Assembly (NCBI RefSeq): GCF_039872765.1
Contig: NZ_JBDPZC010000008.1
Coordinates: 207,296 to 271,295 of the forward strand
Direction of reading: 5' to 3'
Origin: Roseateles_B flavus
Lineage (GTDB): Bacteria; Pseudomonadota; Gammaproteobacteria; Burkholderiales; Burkholderiaceae_C
Length of the DNA: 64,000 nt
Shown: piece after piece, positions 43,601 through 50,241 of the stretch
Layout of the letters: the number at the start of each line of letters is the position of its first letter
How positions within the stretch are numbered: position 1 is the first letter of the stretch
Made by a program: the position numbers and the translations under genes
The notes under the pieces: generated by a model
The model's input: only the letters and a program-made list of their open reading frames with translations
Databases searched by the model: none
Told to the model about the DNA's origin: nothing

Positions 43601-43999
43601 ATCCGCCTGGCGGATGGCCGGCCCCTGCCCAGCTGGCTGAAGTTCGATCCGGTGAAGGGCACCCTCAGCGGGCAGGCGCCTGCCGGCTTGAATCAGCGCC
43701 TCAGCATCGAGGTGATCGCCCGCGACAGCAAGGGGAACCGGGTCAGCTCGCACATGGACATCGACGTCAAGGCCGCCGGGAGGCCCAATGCCTTCCTGTG
43801 GGCCCCTGACGGGCCGCAGTCTGAGCTTGCCGACCTCGGCACACTGCAGGACCTGCTGGCCCAGGCCCGTGAGCAGGCGCCCGCGCCGCAAGGGCGTGCC
43901 GCGCTGGCCGACCAGTTCGAACGCCATGGCAGCGCTGCCCTGAAGGCTGAACGCCAGGCCTGGATCCAGCACCTCAAGGCCGCCGCGCAGCGCGCTTGA
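34682..43999 (+). CDS. Giant DUF4347 repeat protein, putative secreted adhesin
   Basis: 3105 residues; ATG at 34682 chosen for GGAG 6 bp upstream. Order: basic N-terminus without a Sec signal, LEPRVMF motif at 35-41, DUF4347 (about 85-250) with a caspase-like pair H140 (HIVSHG) and C183 (LLYGCN), three repeats of about 120 residues (about 425-785), a cadherin-like segment (787-940), a beta-helix region with autotransporter-associated repeats (942-1800), four cadherin-like segments (1853-2450), Ig-like repeats with FDQAVTVDTAGGTP (2453-2800), a Pro-rich linker, a putative Ig/cadherin-like domain (2935-3035) and a helical tail. There are no RTX nonapeptides, no autotransporter barrel, no LPXTG and no GlyGly-CTERM. 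Co-directional TolC/adaptor/M50 genes follow, so export by that system is likely. Expected role: surface adhesion or biofilm matrix. Confidence 0.88.
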   Translation: MRIFRQLKQQLTPGRASPQPQTASTAAPTPLLMALEPRVMFDAAALSTAVEVTAVHREPVHVTEADPALLRHFGPAAAAEPASREVVFLSGQVDDAATLRQAARPGVEVVNLDPSRNGLDQIADYLAQHNGVTAVHIVSHGRDGAVSLGNLWLDSSNLPNYAPTLARIGSAMAPGGDLLLYGCNVAADAQGRDFVQQLAQATGRDVAASDDATGARRSGGDWALEVRAGSVEAAVAFGGQALGAYQGLLAVSSENFDSVGLIYQPGVTSVNVGTWTFSSASSNDFVTPDSSDQAFNTNLDGGGSDRTFVWNYGGNSISNFTMKSADGTDFKLNSFVLGSSAGATSVTVSAYRDGNLVVSGEVVNLTTGDSAGHITYNFYGTTAGGSYGQLVFDSLYANVDEIRFSWSGAVTPEIDDISISAAVVSASVTSATYDASTGVLAVTGANMVGGDTIDPSKLTLTGQGGATYTLTSASTTASSSTAFSVTLNAADRLAINGLLNKNGSSAVGGTTFNLAAAANWDSTASAPADLTGNGVTVSNVTAPTITSATYDANTHVLTVTGTNMVGVSGANNDITVSKLTLVGEGGSSYTLTSSNVEVSSATSFAVTLNATDRAQVEMMLNRNGTASTGGTTYNLQAADDWNSVVTGGDISDATNGVTVSNVAVPAITSASYNSTSGQLVITGTGFLSLSGAANDIVASKLTLTGEGGATYTLTDTADVDLSSGTSATLTLSATDKAGVNALLNKNGSASTDSTTYNLGAAEDWNAGAEAAVVIADLTGNGVTVSGYNSTPQTGSLQGDSVAWAGVGGTVGLDAGGNATVLDAEFAALNGGLGDWAGGSLTVQRQGTAWSADTLGFNAAGFTVSGGNLQSGGLTFATFTNSGGVLSISFTSSGTAATNALVQAVLRGITYRNDTPAGNETVRFTLSDGTSSATADVAVTSSSIYVTNTTDTGTADLSNGVSFSEAMAIANAQSGTDTLVLSSSFTGAMTLAGSLSVSDNATVDANLGNGFNLSGSTLTLDPGKTLTISNGAGKTATISSQLAGSGTLGKSGAGTLVLGNTGNFAGMSGDITVGGGTLSISDVNHLSSGTLTLDGATLADTNSAAHTVSNAVVVGSSGAVFNKTGSGTLTLSGSLNGGGSITNTAAALNHTGGGTLTLDGATVESATGGSQITLGSQVVIGSGGATFNTVSGDINLKGNVSGSGAITKNGSSYFLSLFGTNSQSGTQTINAGYLVANGSTTALGTGQIVLGSGASLGFISVGTMTASNDIVLAGNATVINGVAGNCIITFSGNITESGGSRNLAITPNSGPNSRMIFTGTNTYTGTSTLSGGVVEVNNGGNLGSGALTLSSTTLQIDGSSVTLSQDINLSGSSTISNANDVALSGVMAGSGSLAKTGAGTLTLSGTNTNTGAITVSAGTLALSGGAAVANSTAVTVASGATLALNASETIGSLAGAGAVSLGASTLTTSGNASTTFSGALSGTGGLTKQGSGTLTLSGTNTYTGSTTLSAGALTLSGGAALSDSSALAMSAGSVLNLSASETIGSLAGTGTVNLGANTLSAGGDNTSTSFSGAVGGTGGLTKQGSGTLTLNGTNTFTGATTVSAGELALSGGAALADGSDVSVASGALLTLASAETIASLAGAGTVALGANTLTTSGSTSTTFLGAINGTGGLTKQGSGALTLSGTNGYTGATTLSGGSLWVNGSVSSAVQAASGTTLGGSGTITGNVTVNSGATLAPGANAVGTLTIQGDLALSGTLNAELAGTTPGTQYDQVVVNGTVDLGGVGGVTLSSSGGFTGSGTFVLIVNDGADTFVNPGSTAEGGSVSFGSSTFLLTYAGDSSGPAMSGGNDLVVGGNVAPVIGGLGGDSVSYTEDGAAVRLDAGQNATVVDGDSADFNGGTLRAAIVTNRVAGEDLLSIVHQGNGAGQIGVSGSQVSYGGVLIGTFTGGSGTNDLVVTFNSNATPAAVQALMRDIAYRNGNSVDPSTASRTVRVTLDDGDGGTSSDADVTVAVVPVNDAPTLSAGAGTVTFNEGDSPVGLFSGASISTVEAGQSIVQFTLTVSQLKDGASELLGIDGSSVALTHGNALTTAGNGLNVTVSVSGDTATVTFTKPAGLSTAAAQGLINGLSYRNDSGEPTAGSRVVTLTSLQDSGGTASGGADTGSLSIATTVNVVAVSAAPVLVTTGGSATFIEGANTASVPVVVDGGLLVSDSDSATLASATVRISGNFRSAEDVLAFANTSASSFGNISGSYDSGSGVLTLSSAGSTATLAQWQAALRAVTYANTSEAPDTGTRTVSFSVNDGGLSSAAATRLISMAAANDSPVNSVPALTQHVNQGGQLVFGSAHGNPISIGDVDAGAGLEQVTLTVTHGTLTLSSLGGLSFVSGTGTGDASMTFQGTVADINAALNGLRFEPTTGYSGAASLQISTSDLGNSGAGGAGTDVDSVTLSIDPVHPVVTGVSSSAADGHYKIGDTLTLTVTFDQAVTVDTAGGTPTLRLETGAIDRNAVYASGSGTRTLSFTYTVQAGDLSADLDYASTAALALNGASIRGATLLDAALTLPATGSAEALAGQKALVIDGLAPEIVKVDAPTNGTYVAGQTLDFTVQFNDAVTVDTAGGTPRIAITLDSGGTVYADYLAGSGGATLTFRHVVRSGELDSTGLALGSRIELQGASLRDGSGNEAALTLQGVAATAGVRIDAVDPAVDSFTRLDPSPTDASSVRYSLVFTEAVTGLGVEDLSLVSSGSAAGRIESITQVDARTYTVLLSGVSGTGELSLRLNAPGSDIADAAGNALATGGLSQTYQRSPAVTPPPMVEVPVPAPTPAPAPDPGRWTPPLTFQSDGPVRSADLPTLPPAPQLSSQPTLQLSVQPPLQSALDSAAGIPATPSGQPSQASSPGLVNLASGSPAMPTSVTSLASPTDARPSFVELGTAGGQGLRSMPDIGDFAVRAGQPISIMLPASTFSHSDSKEQVTVEIRLADGRPLPSWLKFDPVKGTLSGQAPAGLNQRLSIEVIARDSKGNRVSSHMDIDVKAAGRPNAFLWAPDGPQSELADLGTLQDLLAQAREQAPAPQGRAALADQFERHGSAALKAERQAWIQHLKAAAQRA
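35955..37035 (+). repeat. Three tandem repeats of about 360 bp in the giant gene
   Basis: Units begin near 35955, 36312 and 36678. Each encodes a (V/I)TSA(T/S)Y...G.L.(V/I)TG strand, the segment SKLTL.G.GG..YTLT, and a NLLNKNG-type helix followed by a W(N/D)S turn. The protein units are about 120 residues and clearly homologous but diverged. Confidence 0.8.
38879..39760 (+). repeat. Tandem 280-bp autotransporter-type beta repeats
   Basis: Copies of LTLSGTN.YTG.TT.SAG.L.LSGGAAL start at about 38879, 39161, 39440 and 39719 (spacing 282, 279, 279 bp), each followed by SAETI.SLAGAGTV.LG and GTGGLTKQGSG. They are the passenger-type repeats (PATR) of autotransporters and similar enough in DNA to allow slippage or recombination. 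Confidence 0.85.
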
Positions 44000-44032
44000 T
44001 CACATCGAAGAAATTCCTAGGAGAACTGCCAG

Positions 44033-45544
44033 ATGCCGCAATTCCGCCGACTGCCGACTCGTTCCGTGCTCGCCATCCTCGTGAGCGCCGCCTTCGCCGG
44101 CTGCGCGATCCAGCCTCAGGCCCTGAGCCCCGACGAACGGCAGGCCGCCCTCAAGGCCGGCCGTACCGAGATGTTCCAGCAGCAGGAGCCCGTGCAAGGG
44201 CCGATCACGCTGGACGAGGCCATGGCTCGGGCCATCAAGTACAACCTGGACCACCGGGTGAAGCTGATGGAAGAGGTGGTGTCCCAGCGCCAGCTGAACC
44301 TGTCCCGCACCGACCTGCTGCCCAAGCTGGCCCTGTCGGCGGGCTACAGCGGCCGTGACAACGAGCTGGCCTCGTCCTCGCGCAGCGTGATCAGCGGCAA
44401 CCAGTCGCTGGAGCCCTCGACTTCCAGCGACAAGGAGCATCGCAACGGCGACCTGTCCCTGAGCTGGAATGTGCTGGACTTCGGCGTGAGCTACTACGGT
44501 GCGCACCAGCAGGCGGACCGCGTGCAGGTGGCCGAAGAGCGCCGCCGCAAGGTCCTGCACCTGCTGATGCAGCAGACACGCCAGGCCTGGTGGCAGGCCG
44601 CAGGCGCGCAGCTGCTGGAGGCCCGCATCGATCCCGTGCTGAAGCTGGCCCGCCAGGCCTTGGACGACTCCCGCCAGGTCGAAGTCGAGAAGCTGCGCTC
44701 GCCGCTCGAGGCCCTGACCTACCAGCGACAGCTGCTGGACATCGTCCGCCAGCTCGAGGCCGTGCGTGACGAGCTGGCCCAGGCCAAGCCGCGCCTGGCC
44801 TCGATCATGAACCTGCCGCCGGGCGAGCCCTTCTCGGTGGCCGTGGGCGGCGCGCTGGCCACGCCCAAGGTCAGCCTGCCGGTCGCCGACATGGAAGAGG
44901 CCGCCATGCTGCGCCGCCCCGAACTGGTGGAGGCCCAGTACAACGAGCGCATCGGCCTGCTGGAGACGCGCAAGGCGCTGGCCCGCCTGCTGCCGGGGCT
45001 GGAGCTCAGCGTGGGCCAGCACTACGACAGCAACAGCTACCTCTCGAACCACCGCTGGGGCGACGTGGGCCTGCGCGTGAGCTGGAATCTGTTCAATGTG
45101 CTGAACGCCGGCACCATCCGTGGCGTGGCGCAGAGCCAGCTGGAGCTGGCCCGCCAGCAGCGCCTGGCGCTCAGCATGGCGGTGCTGACGCAAGTGCACG
45201 TCGCGCGGCTGGACTACCTGGGCCGGCTCAAGCAGTACCAGCTGACCGATGACCTCAACAAGGTCGAGCAGCGCATCCTGCAGTACACCCGCAATGCGGC
45301 CACCGCCAATTCGCAGGGCAAGATGGAGGAAATCCGCGCCTCGGCCTCGGCCATGATGTCCGAGCTGCGCCTGTACCAGACCTACGGCGCGCTGCAGGGG
45401 GCCTATGGCCAGCTGGTGGCGACCCTGGGGCTGGACCCCCTGCCCGAGTCGGTGCCGTCCCATGACCTCAAGGCGCTGGGTGAATCCGTGCGGGCGTCCG
45501 AAGCCAACTGGACCAAGACGATCAACCCCGGAGGCGGTGCATGA
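44033..45544 (+). CDS. TolC-family outer-membrane channel lipoprotein
   Basis: 503 residues with a lipobox (AGCA) after a signal segment, so probably lipid-anchored. Two long helical repeats follow, with ITLDEAMARAIKYN and the paired beta-strand segments LSLSWNVLDFGVSYY and LRVSWNLFNVLNAG, typical of outer-membrane efflux proteins. AGGAG lies 9 bp before the ATG. It is 33 bp downstream of the giant protein gene and overlaps the first adaptor (ATGA), tying it to that system. Confidence 0.9.
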   Translation: MPQFRRLPTRSVLAILVSAAFAGCAIQPQALSPDERQAALKAGRTEMFQQQEPVQGPITLDEAMARAIKYNLDHRVKLMEEVVSQRQLNLSRTDLLPKLALSAGYSGRDNELASSSRSVISGNQSLEPSTSSDKEHRNGDLSLSWNVLDFGVSYYGAHQQADRVQVAEERRRKVLHLLMQQTRQAWWQAAGAQLLEARIDPVLKLARQALDDSRQVEVEKLRSPLEALTYQRQLLDIVRQLEAVRDELAQAKPRLASIMNLPPGEPFSVAVGGALATPKVSLPVADMEEAAMLRRPELVEAQYNERIGLLETRKALARLLPGLELSVGQHYDSNSYLSNHRWGDVGLRVSWNLFNVLNAGTIRGVAQSQLELARQQRLALSMAVLTQVHVARLDYLGRLKQYQLTDDLNKVEQRILQYTRNAATANSQGKMEEIRASASAMMSELRLYQTYGALQGAYGQLVATLGLDPLPESVPSHDLKALGESVRASEANWTKTINPGGGA

Positions 45545-46293
45545 TCCGAGGCATCGGACTTGCCCTTGTCTCCATCGCCCTGAGCCACGCCACAGCCTGG
45601 GCGCAGACCTCCCCGCTGGCCACCGACAAGGACGGCCGCATCCGCACCCAGCTGAGCGCCCGCAATGCGCTCACGGTGTCGGCCGAGATCGCGGCCCGCG
45701 TGGCCAGCCTGCCGCTGCGAGAGGGCGAAGCCTTCCGCGCCGGCCAGACCCTGGTGGGCTTTGACTGCGCGCTGTACCAGAACCAGCAGCGCAAGGCCGA
45801 GGCCGCGGTGGAGGCGGCGAACGCCGTGCTGCAGTCCAACCAGCGCATGGCCGAGCTCAATTCGATTGGCAGGTTCGAGGTCGATCAGTCCCAGGCCAAG
45901 CTCAAGGAAGCGCAGGCGGAGGCGGCCAGCGCAAAGCTGCTGGTGGGGCGCTGTGCCATCGCCGCGCCTTTCGCGGGCCGGGTGGTGAAGCGCCAGGTCG
46001 CGGCGCACCAGTACGTCTCGCCGGGCAATCCGCTGCTGGACATCGTCGAGACCGGGCAGCTGGAGCTGCAGATGATCGTGCCCTCCAAATGGCTGAGCTG
46101 GCTCAAGCCGGGCAGCAGCTTCAGCGTGGAGGTCGAGGAACTGGGCAAGAGCTACCCGGCCAAGGTGCAGCGCCTGGGCGCCCAGATCGATCCGGTCAGC
46201 CAGACGCTGCCGGTTTACGGCGTGATGGATGGCAGCCAGCCGGGCTTGCTGCCAGGCATGAGCGGATGGGCCGTCTTCCCCGCGCGCAAATGA
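45541..46293 (+). CDS. HlyD/RND-type periplasmic adaptor (membrane fusion protein)
   Basis: 250 residues with a Sec signal peptide (cleavage near ATAWA). The biotinyl-lipoyl-like first half (VAARVASLPLREGEAFRAGQTL), a short alpha-helical hairpin (about 78-125) and the second lipoyl half (IAAPFAGRVVKRQVAAHQYV) are followed by a beta-barrel. It is smaller than most RND adaptors (about 350-400). It should bridge an inner-membrane component to the TolC protein encoded by the overlapping upstream gene. Confidence 0.88.
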   Translation: MIRGIGLALVSIALSHATAWAQTSPLATDKDGRIRTQLSARNALTVSAEIAARVASLPLREGEAFRAGQTLVGFDCALYQNQQRKAEAAVEAANAVLQSNQRMAELNSIGRFEVDQSQAKLKEAQAEAASAKLLVGRCAIAAPFAGRVVKRQVAAHQYVSPGNPLLDIVETGQLELQMIVPSKWLSWLKPGSSFSVEVEELGKSYPAKVQRLGAQIDPVSQTLPVYGVMDGSQPGLLPGMSGWAVFPARK

Positions 46294-46323
46294 CCGTGAT
46301 CCCCTGCGTGCAGGCCGCCTGAC

Positions 46324-47706
46324 ATGAGCGCGGCAGACCCCAACGCTTCTCTGCTCAATCTGCTGCAGCTGCAGCGGCGCGCCCGCGAGGCCGGCTCACC
46401 CGAAGCCCTGGGCTTTGTGATGGTCAACGAGACCCTGCAACTGCTGCCCTACCGCCAGGCCGTGCTGTGGACCCAGGCCGGACTGGGGCAGGTGGCGGCG
46501 GTGTCGGGCCTGCCGCAGCCGGATCCCAGCGCACCCTATGTGCAGTGGATGGCCCGGCTGTGCCGGCATCTGATACGCCAGCCGGCAGGCCTGGACGAGG
46601 TCGGCGCCGTCCCGAAGCCTCAGACCGGGCCGCGCGAGGTCGATGTCCAAGGGCTGCCGCAGGACCTGAGCGCCGACTGGTCGCAATGGCTGCCTGCCTC
46701 GGCCGTGTGGCTGAGCCTGGGCCCGGCCGCGCAAGCCGGGGGAGGGGAGGCCGAGGCCGGTCTGCTGCTGGCCCGTGACGCCCCCTGGCAGCCTCATGAG
46801 ATGGCCCTGCTCCAGGAGCTGGGCCATGCCTATGCGCACGCCTTCCACGCCTTCGGGCCGCGTCAGGCCTGGCGCGGGCGCCTGGGCCGGGCCCTGAGCG
46901 GCAAGGTGCGGCGGCGCTGGCTGGCGGCCGCGCTGCTGCTCAGCCTGTGCCCCGTGCGGCTGACCGCACTGGCCCAGGCCGAAGTCGTGCCTCAGAACCC
47001 CTTCATGGTGCGTGCGCCGCTGGACGGCGTGATCGAGCGCTTCGACATCCATCCCAATGCTGCGGTCCAGCCCGGCACGCCCCTGTTCAGCCTGGACACC
47101 AGTGCCTTGCGCACGCGCATGGAACTGGCGCGCAAGGCACTGGACGCGGCGCAGGAGGAATACCGGCAGTCCGCGCAGGCGGCCGTCACCAGCGACAAGA
47201 ACCGGGCGGAAACGGCCCTGCGGCGGGGCAAGCTGCAGGAGAAGGCCGTGGAGGTGGACTACACCACCGAGCAGCTCGCCCGCATCCAGGTGAAGTCGGA
47301 CCGCAGCGGCGTGGCCGTGTTTGCCGATGGCAATGACTGGGTCGGCAAGGCGGTGTCCCTCGGCGAGCGCGTGCTGCTCATCGCCGACCCGGCGCAGGTC
47401 GAGCTGCTGGCCTGGCTGCCCGCGGCGGATCTGCTGCCGCTGGCCGTGGGCGACCGCCTGACGCTGTACCCGCAGGGCGCGCCGCTGCAGTCCTTTGAGG
47501 CCCGCATCAGCAGCGTGGCCTACCGCGCCGAGATGACGCGCGACGGATTCCTCGCCTATCGCATCAAGGCCAGCTTCGAGGCCGGCCAGGCTTCGCCGCG
47601 CATCGGCCAGCTGGGTTCGGCGCGCCTGTACGGCGGCTGGGCGCCGCTGATCTATGTGGCCCTGCGCCGCCCGCTGGCGGTGGCCCGACAGTGGCTGGGC
47701 TGGTGA
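46324..47706 (+). CDS. GAF-like domain fused to a membrane-fusion adaptor
   Basis: 460 residues. Residues about 1-185 are cytoplasmic and GAF-like (LLQLQRRAREAGSPEALG at the start, then alternating strands and helices). One TM helix (about 198-220) precedes a periplasmic HlyD-like part with VRAPLDGVIERFDIHPNAAV, a helical hairpin (about 255-300) and a beta domain (LLAWLPAADLLPLAVGDRL). The N-terminal sensor on an adaptor is unusual for type 1 secretion. Its stop overlaps the M50 gene start (TGATG). Confidence 0.8.
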   Translation: MSAADPNASLLNLLQLQRRAREAGSPEALGFVMVNETLQLLPYRQAVLWTQAGLGQVAAVSGLPQPDPSAPYVQWMARLCRHLIRQPAGLDEVGAVPKPQTGPREVDVQGLPQDLSADWSQWLPASAVWLSLGPAAQAGGGEAEAGLLLARDAPWQPHEMALLQELGHAYAHAFHAFGPRQAWRGRLGRALSGKVRRRWLAAALLLSLCPVRLTALAQAEVVPQNPFMVRAPLDGVIERFDIHPNAAVQPGTPLFSLDTSALRTRMELARKALDAAQEEYRQSAQAAVTSDKNRAETALRRGKLQEKAVEVDYTTEQLARIQVKSDRSGVAVFADGNDWVGKAVSLGERVLLIADPAQVELLAWLPAADLLPLAVGDRLTLYPQGAPLQSFEARISSVAYRAEMTRDGFLAYRIKASFEAGQASPRIGQLGSARLYGGWAPLIYVALRRPLAVARQWLGW

Positions 47707-49817
47707 TGCTGCCGCCCCTGCGGCAAGACCTGGCCCTGCATCCCGGACCGGATGCGCCGGACGGTTCGCCCACCTGGACCCTGCATGACCCGGCCAGCAA
47801 CCGCTTCTTCGCGCTCAGCTGGCCGGCCTTCGAGCTGCTGGCCCGCTGGGGCAAGGGCAGCGTGGAGGCGGTGCTCGCGTCCCTCCACGCGGAAACCACG
47901 CTGCAGCTCGGGGCGGCCGATGTCCAAGGCCTGCTGCAGATGCTGGCCGGCAACCACCTGCTGGTGGCCGGCAGCGCGCAGGACAGCCAGCGCCTGGCGG
48001 ACCAGGCCCGGGCCCAGCATCTGTCCGCCGGGCAGTGGCTGCTCAAGAACTACCTGTTTTTCCGCCTGCCGCTGCTGCGGCCCATGCACTGGCTGCAAGC
48101 CATGAGCCCCTGGGTGCGATGGGTCTACCGCCCGGCGTTCTGGGTGGGCGTGGCGGCCCTGTGGCTGCTGGGGGGCATCCTGGCTGCCCGGCGCTGGGAC
48201 GAATTCACCCATACCTTCACCTCCTATGGCAGCTGGGACGGCCTGCTGGCCGTGGGCGTGGCCCTGAGCGTGGCCAAGGTCCTGCACGAACTGGGCCACG
48301 CCTTCACCGCCACGCGCTACGGCTGCAGGGTGCCCACCATGGGCGTGGCCTTCCTGGTGATGTGGCCGGTGCTCTACACCGACACCAACGAGGCCTGGAA
48401 GCTGCGCTCGCGCCGCCAGCGCCTGGCCATCGGGGCGGCCGGCATGCTCAGCGAGCTGGCGCTGGCCAGCGTGGCGCTGCTCCTGTGGCACCTGCTGCCG
48501 GACACGCCGGCCTGGGGGCCGGTGCGTTCCGGCGCCTTTTTGCTGGCGACCACGACCTGGCTGCTGACGGTGGCCATCAACGCCAGCCCCTTCATGCGCT
48601 TCGATGGCTACTTTCTGCTGGTCGACGCGCTGAACATGCCCAATCTGCACGAGCGCTCCTTTGCCCTGGCCCGCTGGTGGCTGCGCGAGCGCCTGTTCGG
48701 CTGGGGGCTGCCCCCGCCGGAGGTCCTGCCGCCTGCGCGGCACGCCGGGCTGATCGCCTTCGCCCTGATGACCTGGCTGTACCGCCTGCTGCTGTTCTTC
48801 GGCATCGCCCTGCTGGTCTATCACGCCTTCTTCAAGGCGCTGGGGCTGGCGCTGATGGCAGTGGAGCTGGTCTGGTTCATCGCGCGGCCGCTCTGGCGGG
48901 AAGTGCGGGTCTGGTGGCTGGGCCGCCAGGCCATGCGCTGGAACCGCGCGAGCCGGCGCAGCGCGCTGCTCGCGGGGCTGGGGCTGCTGGCGCTGGTCTG
49001 GCCCTGGCAGAGCCGGGTCCAGGCGCCCGCGGTGCTGGGGGCCCAGCAGGCGCAGGTGCTGTATGCCCCGTATTCCTCGCAGCTGGTGTCGCCGCTGCCA
49101 GCCGTGGGGCAGTCTTTCCAGGCGGGGCAGACCCTGCTGCAGCTGCACTCGCCCGAGCTGGCCGTGCGCCTGCAGCAGGCCCAGGCCATGGAGCAGCAGC
49201 TGCAGTGGCAGCTCAGCCAGCAGGCCTTCGATCCGCAGCTGCTGGCGGCGGGCGAGGCCCTGCGCAAGCGCTGGGAGTCCGCGGCCGCCGAGGTGGCCGG
49301 GCTGCAGGCGGAGCTCCAGCGGCTCAAACTGCAGGCCCCCTTCGACGGCCGGGTGGCCGAAGCCAATGAGGACGCCCGGCCCGGGGCCTGGCTGCCCGCC
49401 GGCGAGCGCCTGCTGATGCTGGTGGGGCCGCAGGGCAGCAAGGTGGATGCCTATGTCGACGAAGCGGCACTGGCCGCCGTGTCGCCGGGCCAGACGGCGC
49501 GCTTCCTGCCTGCCATCCTGGAACAGGCGCCCGTGCAGTGCCAGGTGGAGCGGGTGGACCCGGTCCAGCTCAGCCAGCTGGACGCGCCGGTGCTGGCCAG
49601 CGTCCATGGCGGCGACATTGCCGTGCAGAAGGCGCCCGATGGGCGGCTCCTGCCGCTGCAGCCCCTCTTCCGGGTGCGCCTGGGCCACTGCGACCGCGCC
49701 CAGCCCCCCTTGATGGAGCTGCCTGGTCGCGCCGAGCTGCAGGGGGAGCGACGCGCCTGGCTGGCCCGGGCCTGGCGCTGGGCGGTGGCGCTGTGGCAGC
49801 GCGAGTCGGCGCTGTGA
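47706..49817 (+). CDS. PqqD-like / M50 metalloprotease / HlyD-type adaptor fusion
   Basis: 703 residues from the ATG at 47706 (a GTG at 47691 is an alternative). Residues about 10-90 are PqqD-like (WTLHDPASNRFFALS, a winged-helix fold that binds RiPP leader peptides elsewhere). The M50 membrane part has about six TM helices, the zinc motif HELGH at 194-198 and the third-ligand motif SPFMRFDG with D300. The C-terminal part (about 435-660) is a biotinyl-lipoyl/hairpin adaptor (LVSPLPAVGQSFQAGQTL, LQAPFDGRVAEANEDA). Active-site residues are intact, so it may cleave a partner in or at the membrane as well as bridge the periplasm. It ends the co-directional run. Confidence 0.85.
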   Translation: MLPPLRQDLALHPGPDAPDGSPTWTLHDPASNRFFALSWPAFELLARWGKGSVEAVLASLHAETTLQLGAADVQGLLQMLAGNHLLVAGSAQDSQRLADQARAQHLSAGQWLLKNYLFFRLPLLRPMHWLQAMSPWVRWVYRPAFWVGVAALWLLGGILAARRWDEFTHTFTSYGSWDGLLAVGVALSVAKVLHELGHAFTATRYGCRVPTMGVAFLVMWPVLYTDTNEAWKLRSRRQRLAIGAAGMLSELALASVALLLWHLLPDTPAWGPVRSGAFLLATTTWLLTVAINASPFMRFDGYFLLVDALNMPNLHERSFALARWWLRERLFGWGLPPPEVLPPARHAGLIAFALMTWLYRLLLFFGIALLVYHAFFKALGLALMAVELVWFIARPLWREVRVWWLGRQAMRWNRASRRSALLAGLGLLALVWPWQSRVQAPAVLGAQQAQVLYAPYSSQLVSPLPAVGQSFQAGQTLLQLHSPELAVRLQQAQAMEQQLQWQLSQQAFDPQLLAAGEALRKRWESAAAEVAGLQAELQRLKLQAPFDGRVAEANEDARPGAWLPAGERLLMLVGPQGSKVDAYVDEAALAAVSPGQTARFLPAILEQAPVQCQVERVDPVQLSQLDAPVLASVHGGDIAVQKAPDGRLLPLQPLFRVRLGHCDRAQPPLMELPGRAELQGERRAWLARAWRWAVALWQRESAL

Positions 49818-49842
49818 CGGCTGTCGGTCCTGCGCCAGCAGC

Positions 49843-49868
49843 GGCCGAGGGCCCGACGTCCCTCGGCC
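49843..49868. terminator. Stem-loop between convergent genes
   Basis: GGCCGAGGG (49843-49851) and CCCTCGGCC (49860-49868) form a perfect 9-bp stem with an 8-nt loop. No T-tract, but its place between the M50 gene and the convergent cupin gene suggests transcription termination in both directions. Confidence 0.5.
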
Positions 49869-49874
49869 ACGGCC

Positions 49875-50162
49875 TCATCGCCGCGCCACCCAGTACGTCG
49901 CCCCTTGCGGCCCGTAGCGCTCGGCATGCAGCACACCGGCGACGAGCTCGAAGCGGTCGCCCGGCAGCAGGTGCCGGGTGCTGCCTTCCACGGTCAGCCA
50001 CATGTCGCCGGCCACGAGCAGGGCGCTGGCCTCGAAGGGGTGGGTGTGTGGTCCGACCACGGTGTCGGGCGCCCAGGCCCGCTCCAGCACCTCGGTGAAG
50101 CCGGCAGCCAGGGCCTGGGTCCTGAAGGCGTCAAAGCAGGGATCGGTCATGGCGGTACTCAT
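49875..50162 (-). CDS. Small cupin-domain protein
   Basis: 95 residues (91 if M5 is the start). A single cupin with GPHTHPFEASALLVAGDMWL (motif 1, metal-binding His pair and Glu-like position) and GDRFELVAGVLHAERYG (motif 2, His). It probably binds a metal ion; substrate unknown. Confidence 0.8.
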   Translation of the reverse strand: MSTAMTDPCFDAFRTQALAAGFTEVLERAWAPDTVVGPHTHPFEASALLVAGDMWLTVEGSTRHLLPGDRFELVAGVLHAERYGPQGATYWVARR

Positions 50163-50241
50163 GGACGAAAGGGCGGCCCCAGCGAGCCCTGAAGCGGGCT
50201 GCGCGCGGCAGGCGGGCCAGGCCTGCGCTCGGCGCAGGCGA

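Noticed and set aside
34682..43999. Classical autotransporter, from the autotransporter-type beta repeats
   Set aside because: No Sec signal peptide and no C-terminal beta-barrel; the C-terminus is helical, and TolC/adaptor genes follow.
34682..43999. Canonical RTX/type 1 secretion substrate
   Set aside because: No GGxGxDxxx nonapeptide repeats are visible and no ABC ATPase gene is adjacent. Type 1-like export remains possible but cannot be claimed.
43996..44358. Short plus-strand frame overlapping the tolC-type gene start
   Set aside because: It lies in another frame of a gene with a good ribosome-binding site and a lipobox; no independent evidence.
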